Source: Terriglobia bacterium
GTDB lineage: Bacteria > Acidobacteriota > Terriglobia > Terriglobales > Acidobacteriaceae
Reading direction: 5' to 3'
Assembly: GCA_020072815.1 (NCBI GenBank)
Contig: JAIQGE010000012.1
Span: 248,001 to 312,000, forward strand
Length of the DNA stretch: 64,000 bases
The position numbers and the translations under genes were made by a program. Position 1 is the first letter of the stretch; each line of letters begins with the position of its first letter. The notes under the pieces were generated by a model. That model saw nothing but the letters and a program-made list of their open reading frames with translations. It was not told where the DNA came from and searched no databases. Shown one piece after another: positions 58,201 to 64,000 of the stretch.

Positions 58201-58731
58201 ATGGCCCGTCAGCCCGGAACCTACGCGATCTTTGACACCACCGAAGGCAAAATCGTTTGCCGGCTGTTTGAGAAAGAAGCGCCCATCACCACCAAGAACT
58301 TCATGGACCTGGCGGAAGGCAAGCGCAGTTGGAGTGACGCGGTGAGCAAGAAAAAGGGCGACGGCCCGCTCTACAGCGGCACCATTTTCCATCGCGTGAT
58401 TCCCGACTTCATGATCCAGGGCGGCGACCCCAGCGGCACCGGCATGGGCGGGCCGGGCTACCGCTTTGAGGACGAAACCAAAGGCTCGCCCCACAGCTTT
58501 GACAAGCCGGGCAAGCTGGCCATGGCCAACGCGGGCCCCAACACCAACGGCTCACAGTTTTTTATCACCGTGGCCGCCACCGACTGGCTCACCGGCAAGC
58601 ACACCATCTTTGGCGAGGTGGTGGAAGGCCAGGACGTCGCCAACAAGATATCCACGGTCAAGAAGGGCGCGCAGGACCGTCCGCTGAAGGACGTGGTGAT
58701 CAACTCCATCACCATCGAGCGGACCACGTAG
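58201..58731 (+). CDS. Cyclophilin-type peptidyl-prolyl isomerase, cytoplasmic (3 of 3)
   Basis: A 176-residue isomerase without a signal peptide: [40 protein letters not shown] and [20 protein letters not shown]. The lack of a signal places it in the cytoplasm, unlike its two upstream paralogues. The 30-nt gap makes a common operon likely. All three copies keep the catalytic FHRxIPxFMxQGGD core. Confidence 0.92.
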   Translation: MARQPGTYAIFDTTEGKIVCRLFEKEAPITTKNFMDLAEGKRSWSDAVSKKKGDGPLYSGTIFHRVIPDFMIQGGDPSGTGMGGPGYRFEDETKGSPHSFDKPGKLAMANAGPNTNGSQFFITVAATDWLTGKHTIFGEVVEGQDVANKISTVKKGAQDRPLKDVVINSITIERTT

Positions 58732-58745
58732 GCGGAGCACTCTCT

Positions 58746-59342
58746 GTGGAGCCAGTCAAGATTCTGATCTACGTCGCGGTGTTCGTCCTGCTGCTCGTCA
58801 TAGCGCGGGCGCTGGCCAGGTCCTCAGAGATTCGCGGGGGAATGCCCACTGGGATGTCCTCGGTGGCGGAAAGTCATCTTGTGGATGCGCCCGTGCCCGA
58901 ACCAGAGCTGCTGGACGATGGAAAGAAAAAGCCGGCAGCCATCGGGAAAGAAATTGGCTTCCCCATCCGACTTCCCGCGATTACTCGCGACAGCGATGGA
59001 AAATTCAACCGCCCAGAATTCTTGAACTACTATTTCAGCAAGACTGATCTGGTCACTGGACCGCCTGATCCCGACAGCTTCTTTGACGAACTTTACCTGC
59101 AGGCGCGGGACCCCGCGAGCGGACACACATGGACCTACGAGTACACCGTGGCCAGCCCTGCGGGACTGAGCGAAATTATGCGGACGGAGCGCTTCGAGTC
59201 ACTTTACTTTGAGGCGCCGGTGCTGATCGTTGCCCGCTGGGACTTGAAGGTGATTCTGCAAACCGTGTCCGAGGAAATCATGAAGGGGTATGGGAAAGCT
59301 GGCGCGGAAGAAAGCACCGCAAGCATTCCTGCGATGGAATGA
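58746..59342 (+). CDS. Membrane-anchored protein of unknown function
   Basis: A 198-residue protein with a GTG start, one N-terminal helix (about 5-23) and a cytoplasmic or periplasmic domain with FLNYYFSKTDLVTGPPDPDS, SGHTWTYEYTVASPAGLSEI and VLIVARWDLKVILQTVSEEI. I recognise no family. It begins 14 nt after the third cyclophilin and may be cotranscribed with it. Short repeats of the ATCGCCGT family follow. Confidence 0.65.
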   Translation: MEPVKILIYVAVFVLLLVIARALARSSEIRGGMPTGMSSVAESHLVDAPVPEPELLDDGKKKPAAIGKEIGFPIRLPAITRDSDGKFNRPEFLNYYFSKTDLVTGPPDPDSFFDELYLQARDPASGHTWTYEYTVASPAGLSEIMRTERFESLYFEAPVLIVARWDLKVILQTVSEEIMKGYGKAGAEESTASIPAME

Positions 59343-59350
59343 GTGCTTGG

Positions 59351-59395
59351 AGATCGCCGGAATCGCCGTCATCGCGCGACATCGCCGGGATCGGA
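59351..59395. repeat. ATCGCCGG/ATCGCGCG repeat
   Basis: Same unit family as the repeats at 41521 and 42007, here without a gene between. A weaker ATTGCCAAG-like stretch follows at about 59465-59510. Confidence 0.7.
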
Positions 59396-59507
59396 AAGAC
59401 ATTCCTACTTCAAATCAACTGCAGATGCCAAGTCGCCAAAACTCAAGCAAAATCTAATTTCAAATTTCGGCGATCTTGGCAATCTTTGGCAATTCCGGCG
59501 ATCTTTC

Positions 59508-60434
59508 TTACACTCCAATCACCTTCACCAGTTCCGTCACCGCGTCTGCGCTCTTCTGCAAGGCGGCTTGCTCTTCCGGAGTCAGTTTGATTTCGATGAT
59601 CTGCTCCAGCCCGTTCGCGCCCAGCTTGCACGGCACGCCCACGAATAGGTCCTTGATCCCGTACTCGCCCTGGAGATAGACGGCGCACGGCAGGATTTTT
59701 TTCTTGTCCTTAAGAATCGCCTCGACCATTTCTGTCGCCGAGGCCGAAGGCGCGTAGTATGCGCTGCCGGTCTTCAAATACTTGACGATCTCCGCGCCGC
59801 CGTCGCGCGTGCGCTGCACGATGGCGTCCAGGCGGTCTTTGGGAATCAGCTCGGTGATGGGAATCCCCGCCACCGTGGAGTAGCGCGGCAGCGGGACCAT
59901 GGTGTCACCGTGGCCGCCCAGCACAAAGGCGGTCACGTTCTCCACGCTCACGTTGAGTTCCTGGGCGATGAAGGTGCGGAAACGCGAAGAATCCAGCACG
60001 CCGGCCATGCCCAGCACACGGTTGCGATTGAACTTGCTCAGCTTGTAAGCCGCCTGGGACATGGCATCCAGCGGGTTGGAGACGACAATCAAAATTGAGT
60101 TGGGCGAGTTGGCAACGACCTTGGCCACCACGTCCTGCATGATTTTGAAGTTGGTGTTGAGCAGGTCGTCGCGGCTCATGCCCGGTTTGCGCGCGATGCC
60201 GGCGGTGATCACTACAATGTCCGAATTCGCGGTGTCAGCGTAGTCGTTGGTGCCCAGCACATAGGAATCGCGCTTCTCCACCGGCATGGCTTCCAGCAGG
60301 TCCAGGGCCTTGCCCTGGGGAACGCCTTCCAGCACGTCAATCAGGACAACGTTGGCCAGCTCCTTGGAAGCGATCCAGTGGGCCGCAGTGGCGCCTACGT
60401 TCCCTGCCCCGACGATAGTCACTTTCTTGCGCAT
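59508..60434 (-). CDS. mdh: Malate dehydrogenase (LDH-like)
   Basis: A 308-residue NAD-dependent enzyme that converts malate to oxaloacetate. The Rossmann motif is [17 protein letters not shown]; the substrate-binding Arg pair and loop lie in [17 protein letters not shown]; the catalytic His is in [15 protein letters not shown]. It is of the LDH-like bacterial type. It lies 29 nt downstream of icd on the same strand, so two consecutive TCA steps around the same operon are expressed together. The segment SNPLDAM matches the family. Confidence 0.93.
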   Translation of the reverse strand: MRKKVTIVGAGNVGATAAHWIASKELANVVLIDVLEGVPQGKALDLLEAMPVEKRDSYVLGTNDYADTANSDIVVITAGIARKPGMSRDDLLNTNFKIMQDVVAKVVANSPNSILIVVSNPLDAMSQAAYKLSKFNRNRVLGMAGVLDSSRFRTFIAQELNVSVENVTAFVLGGHGDTMVPLPRYSTVAGIPITELIPKDRLDAIVQRTRDGGAEIVKYLKTGSAYYAPSASATEMVEAILKDKKKILPCAVYLQGEYGIKDLFVGVPCKLGANGLEQIIEIKLTPEEQAALQKSADAVTELVKVIGV

Positions 60435-60463
60435 GAAAATATCTCTCCTGAAAACCTGCTGGG

Positions 60464-61885
60464 TTAGATTTTTGCCAGTTGGCCCGCCATGTTGTTGATC
60501 ATCTGCGTGGCGAATTCGCTGGTCTTCACCTTGGTTGATCCGGGCATCTGGCGCTCAAAGTCATAGGTCACCATCTTCTTCTGGATGGTGGCTTCCATGG
60601 CGTTTTCAATCAGCCGCGCGGCCTCATTCCAGCCCATGAAATCGAACATCATGACGCCGGACAGGATCACCGAACCGGGGTTGATCACGTCTTTGTCCGC
60701 GTACTTGGGCGCGGTGCCGTGCGTGGCTTCAAAGATGGCATGCTGGTCGCCGATGTTGGCGCCCGGCGCGATTCCCAGCCCGCCCACCTGCGCGGCGCTG
60801 GCGTCAGAGAGGTAATCGCCGTTGAGGTTGGGCGTGGCCAGAATGTCATACTCGGCGGGACGGATGATGATCTGCTGGAAGATGGAGTCGGCAATGCGAT
60901 CATTGATCATGATCTTCTTCTTCCACGCGCCGTTGCCGTGCGACTTGCCGATGGAATCCAGGCACTTCTTCACTTCCGCGTAGACTTCCTGCTTGAAGCT
61001 CTCGGCGGCGAATTCCATTCCCGGCTCAACCAGGGCCGCATTCTGCTCGATGGAAATGTTCGGATTATTGTCCTTGTTGTCCAGGATCCAGCTTTCGCGC
61101 TCGGTAACGATCTGGTCGCGGAACTCATCGCATGCCAGTTCGTAACCCCACTCGCGGAAGGCGCCTTCCGTGAATTTCTGGATGTTGCCTTTATGCACCA
61201 GGGTGACCTTCTTCCGCTTTTCCTTGATAGCGTGTTGGATGGCCATGCGCACCAGGCGCTTGGTGCCGAAGATGGAAATCGGCTTGATGCCTACGCCGGA
61301 ATCTTCGCGGATGTGCTTGTTGGTCCCGGCCAGCATGGTGTTGTTGAGGAAATCAATCAGCTTCTTTACTTCCGGCGTTCCCTGCTTCCACTCAATGCCG
61401 ATGTACACGTCTTCCGTGTTTTCGCGGAAGATGACGATGTCCACCTGCTCCGGATGCTTCACCGGCGAAGGCACACCCTGGTAGTACTTCACCGGGCGGA
61501 CGCAGCCATAGAGGTCGAGAATCTGGCGCAGCGCCACGTTCAGCGAACGGATGCCGCCGCCCACCGGAGTGGTCAGCGGGCCTTTGATGGAGATGTGGAG
61601 GTCGCGGATGGCGTCAATGGTTTCCTGCGGCAGCCAGTTGCCGAACTTGGTAAAGGCCTTCTCGCCGGCGAAAGTCTCAAACCAGTGGATCTTGCGCTTG
61701 CCTTCGTAGGCATGCTCCACGGCGGCGTCAAACACGCGGACCGAGGCGGCCCAAATGTCGCGGCCGGTGCCGTCGCCTTCAATGTACGGGATGATGGGGT
61801 TGTCAGGAATTTGCAGCTTGCCGCCGCTGAAAGTGATAGCCTTGCCGCCTGCTGGAAGCGGTACACCGTTATATGAAGACGCCAT
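60464..61885 (-). CDS. icd: Isocitrate dehydrogenase (NADP type)
   Basis: A 473-residue enzyme that turns isocitrate into 2-oxoglutarate. [34 protein letters not shown] (the Ser that is phosphorylated in Escherichia coli) and [16 protein letters not shown] mark the E. coli type. The metal-binding acids lie in [20 protein letters not shown] 61885 has GGAGGAACC just upstream; a longer frame to 61915 is rejected. It is the first gene of the icd-mdh operon and divergent from the gene at 62027. Confidence 0.93.
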   Translation of the reverse strand: MASSYNGVPLPAGGKAITFSGGKLQIPDNPIIPYIEGDGTGRDIWAASVRVFDAAVEHAYEGKRKIHWFETFAGEKAFTKFGNWLPQETIDAIRDLHISIKGPLTTPVGGGIRSLNVALRQILDLYGCVRPVKYYQGVPSPVKHPEQVDIVIFRENTEDVYIGIEWKQGTPEVKKLIDFLNNTMLAGTNKHIREDSGVGIKPISIFGTKRLVRMAIQHAIKEKRKKVTLVHKGNIQKFTEGAFREWGYELACDEFRDQIVTERESWILDNKDNNPNISIEQNAALVEPGMEFAAESFKQEVYAEVKKCLDSIGKSHGNGAWKKKIMINDRIADSIFQQIIIRPAEYDILATPNLNGDYLSDASAAQVGGLGIAPGANIGDQHAIFEATHGTAPKYADKDVINPGSVILSGVMMFDFMGWNEAARLIENAMEATIQKKMVTYDFERQMPGSTKVKTSEFATQMINNMAGQLAKI

Positions 61886-62026
61886 TGGTTCCTCCACGGA
61901 TGGAAATCCGTTCACAATCCAAACTTATTAAGTTAACATCCGCTGCGGACACGGCGCAATCGCCTGGAACGCGCAGAGCATTGTGAACGGTTCCTCCAAG
62001 TCTAGTTTTTCGGGAAAAAACCACCT

Positions 62027-62773
62027 ATGACGAAGATCACACTGGTTCGGTTGGTGATTGTGCTGGGCATTTGCGGGGCGACTTTTGGCTGCCCTGCGGC
62101 CCTGGCGGCGGATACGCCTTATCTTTACAAAGTCAGCCTGGTGCAGGCCGCGCCGGGCAAGCTGCCGGAGCTGATTGACCTGTACAAAGCTCGCGCCGCG
62201 GGATTGAAGGAAGCCGGGGATGAGGCTCCGCTGTGGATGCGGCACAGCCAGGGTGACCACTGGGACTTGATGATCCTGGCGCCGATGGGAAGCTACGCGG
62301 ATTTCTACAAGCCAGAGCGCGTCGCCAAGCGCCAGCAGGCGGCCCAGGCAATCGCGACCAAGATCGCGGAGAACATCGCCTGGCAGGAAGACTTGTTTGT
62401 ATATGGTCCGCCGTTGGCTGATCTGCGGAAAGCCTTTGCCGCGGGAGCATTCTTCCACGTGGAAATGTTCATCGCGCTGCCAGGCAAATTCGCCGACCTG
62501 TACAAAGAACGCGAAATGGAAAACGTCTACGCCAAAGCAATCAAAGAGCCGGAGAATTTCATCTTCGTCCGCGACCAGGGGGCCGCGTGGGACATCTTCA
62601 CCATCGGCGTGTTCCGCGATTTGAAACATTACGCCGAAAGCGCCGACGTCCCGGCGAAAGACCAGGAGGCCGCCGCCAAAGCCGCCGGCTTCGAAGCTCC
62701 CAGCCAGATCGGGCCGTATTTGCGGCGATTCATCCGCGAGCACCATGACACGCTGGCGGTGGCGGTGAAGTGA
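62027..62773 (+). CDS. Secreted protein, two ABM-like repeats
   Basis: A 248-residue exported protein with a signal peptide (about 1-27). Two similar halves, YLYKVSLVQAAPGKLPELID...HSQGDHWDLMILAP and FFHVEMFIALPGKFADLYKE...DQGAAWDIFTIGVF, look like a tandem pair of ferredoxin-like (ABM or NIPSNAP-type) domains. This fold commonly binds small molecules. I do not recognise a specific function. It is divergent from icd with about 140 bp between. Confidence 0.7.
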   Translation: MTKITLVRLVIVLGICGATFGCPAALAADTPYLYKVSLVQAAPGKLPELIDLYKARAAGLKEAGDEAPLWMRHSQGDHWDLMILAPMGSYADFYKPERVAKRQQAAQAIATKIAENIAWQEDLFVYGPPLADLRKAFAAGAFFHVEMFIALPGKFADLYKEREMENVYAKAIKEPENFIFVRDQGAAWDIFTIGVFRDLKHYAESADVPAKDQEAAAKAAGFEAPSQIGPYLRRFIREHHDTLAVAVK

Positions 62774-62954
62774 CGGCCAAGGGCAACGCGGCATGATGAG
62801 GGCGCCCTGAAGCTGCATGGGTGACTGAATCATCTTCGGGATGTTTCGACTACGCCTTCACCCGCGACGCGGGCTTGGCCTTCGCTCAACATGACAGGGT
62901 TGGAGAGCTTCGATTGGAAAAACTTTCAATCGCCTGCGTCGAGGGCTAAGGTTG
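62774..62954. other. Gene-free stretch with dispersed repeat
   Basis: No gene. It includes TTTCGACTACGCC and CTTCGCTCAACATGACAG, a type of dispersed repeat seen also near 13206-13260 (TTCGACTCCCCTTCGGC). Confidence 0.5.
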
Positions 62955-64000
62955 CTACTTCTTCATCGCCTGCTCCACTTCGTCGGCGGTGCGGGGCAGG
63001 CCTTTGCTCAGCATGACCAGCTTGCCGTCCGAATCAACGTAAAACACGTCTTCAATACGCACGCCGAGCTTCTCTTCCGGAATGTAAATCCCCGGCTCCA
63101 GGGTAAACACCATGCCTTTGTTGAGCGGCGCGGGGTCGTTGAGGTCATGGACGTTGAGGCCCACGTGATGGCCCAGGCCGTGGATGAAATATTTCCCCAG
63201 GGGCCCGCCGTGCAGGTCTTTGCCGTGGGTGTTGATGTAATCGAAGGCGACCTTGTAGAGCGAATCTGCGCCCGTGCCGCGTTCCAGCCGCGACATTCCC
63301 AGATGGAAGGCCTGGATGGCCGCTTCCTGCGCGCCGAGAACAATGTTGTAGATCTCGCGCTGGCGCGCGGTGAACTTGCCGTTGACCGGCGCGGTACGGG
63401 TGATGTCCGAGGCGTACATGGAATACTCGCCCGCTACGTCCATCACCACCACGTCACCGTCTTTCATGATCTTGTCGTCATCCGAGTAATGCAGCACGGT
63501 GGAATAGAAACCGGAGCCGACGATGGGCGAATACGCGGGGCGCTCGCAGCCGCGCTTGCCGAATTCATATTGCATCAGCGCGGAGATTTCGCGTTCTGAA
63601 ACGCCCGGGTGGATGGCCTTGAGCGCCGCGCGGTGGGCCGCGGCGGAAGCGTCGGTGGCATGCGTGATGAGCTGGGCTTCGCCCGCGTCCTTGATCATGC
63701 GCAAGCGCCCGAAGAGCTGGTGGGCATCACGGAACGCGACGTAGTTAGGAAACGAGTTGCCGCGCCGCAACCATTCCATGGGGCCGGTGGAGGCCGTGGT
63801 CTGCCCGTTGCTGCCCAGGTCGGCATAAACCAGCGCGCGCGGCTGCGGCAGGACCTTCAGCAGTTCGTCATGCATTTTGTCCAGGCTGGCGACTTTGTCA
63901 AAGCCGGTGATTTTGGCGGCATCCGGGCTGTCCGGGCCGAGCTTGGGACCGGTCCACTTCTCCTGCGTCAGGTTGTGCTCAGGAAGAAAAAGAATTTCTG
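62955..64000 (-). CDS. pepP: Xaa-Pro aminopeptidase (peptidase M24B), N-terminus cut by window edge
   Basis: At least 348 residues; the open frame continues past the window end. The visible start, ILFLPEHNLTQEKWTGPKLG, belongs to the aminopeptidase P N-terminal domain. The catalytic domain has metal ligands in VVMDVAGEYSMYASDITRT, HGLGHHVGLNVHD, FTLEPGIYIP and GVRIEDVFYV. It removes N-terminal residues before proline. An internal Met at 63875 is not the true start, because the AMP_N motif lies upstream of it. It is the second M24 enzyme in the window, distinct from the Tat-exported one at 42045. Confidence 0.88.
   Translation of the reverse strand, partial: EILFLPEHNLTQEKWTGPKLGPDSPDAAKITGFDKVASLDKMHDELLKVLPQPRALVYADLGSNGQTTASTGPMEWLRRGNSFPNYVAFRDAHQLFGRLRMIKDAGEAQLITHATDASAAAHRAALKAIHPGVSEREISALMQYEFGKRGCERPAYSPIVGSGFYSTVLHYSDDDKIMKDGDVVVMDVAGEYSMYASDITRTAPVNGKFTARQREIYNIVLGAQEAAIQAFHLGMSRLERGTGADSLYKVAFDYINTHGKDLHGGPLGKYFIHGLGHHVGLNVHDLNDPAPLNKGMVFTLEPGIYIPEEKLGVRIEDVFYVDSDGKLVMLSKGLPRTADEVEQAMKK

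Overview
The window looks like part of an Acidobacteriota chromosome, probably class Terriglobia. This is inferred from gene content and order, not from a marker gene. The background is G+C-rich. It carries type IV pilus genes, a fused LptF-LptG permease, CHASE2 and FecR signalling proteins, DUF4097 proteins behind an ECF sigma factor, and recurrent short palindromic intergenic repeats. No rRNA genes and no CRISPR array were seen. There is one tRNA, tRNA-Leu(UAG).

Layout. Positions 1-2052: three type IV pilins, two of them near-identical tandem copies; the copy at 680-1199 is frameshifted. 2119-5443: ABC-2 exporter, TPR protein, LolA. 5603-11971: pilus motor and alignment operon (PilC, PilB, PilM, PilN, PilO, PilP-like, a pseudopilin-like protein) with no secretin. 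12037-13350: ErpA-type protein, a small membrane protein, tRNA-Leu and a duplicated tRNA 3' end. 13852-21967: TPR/beta-barrel protein, sigma-54 activator, CHASE2 histidine kinase, FecR-domain protein, then a 580-bp gap holding a near-consensus sigma-54 promoter and a DUF4382/DUF5666-like lipoprotein. 22230-26850: GH57 enzyme and the LptFG fusion.

26944-29671 is the clearest foreign segment. Imperfect 25-bp inverted repeats bound an IS1595-type transposase, a DUF3800-like protein, a membrane protein laid out like a Pycsar-type or SLATT-type effector, and a 55-residue charged ORF on the opposite strand. I read it as a transposon with a passenger module that may be a defence or conflict system. 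It is the best candidate for something undescribed.

29910-41519: a DUF2442/DUF4160 pair, an MsbA-like exporter, a methyltransferase and FAD oxidoreductase, a large hybrid histidine kinase divergent from an HD-GYP response regulator, pterin dehydratase, small membrane proteins and an S10 peptidase. 41521-46219: a four-helix-bundle gene between inverted repeats, M24 and M28 peptidases, and a membrane-anchored protein. 46536-50267: type B succinate dehydrogenase with an extra small membrane ORF and two palindromic repeats inside the operon. 50630-56482: DUF5715-like protein, M19 dipeptidase, and an ECF sigma/anti-sigma/DUF4097 locus. 56675-64000: three tandem cyclophilins, malate and isocitrate dehydrogenases, a secreted protein, and a truncated aminopeptidase P.

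The sdh, icd and mdh genes supply part of the TCA cycle. The pilus genes, the HD-GYP protein and a possible c-di-GMP riboswitch fragment hint at c-di-GMP control of surface structures. Coordinates and motifs were read by eye; domain names rest on remembered family features, not on searches.
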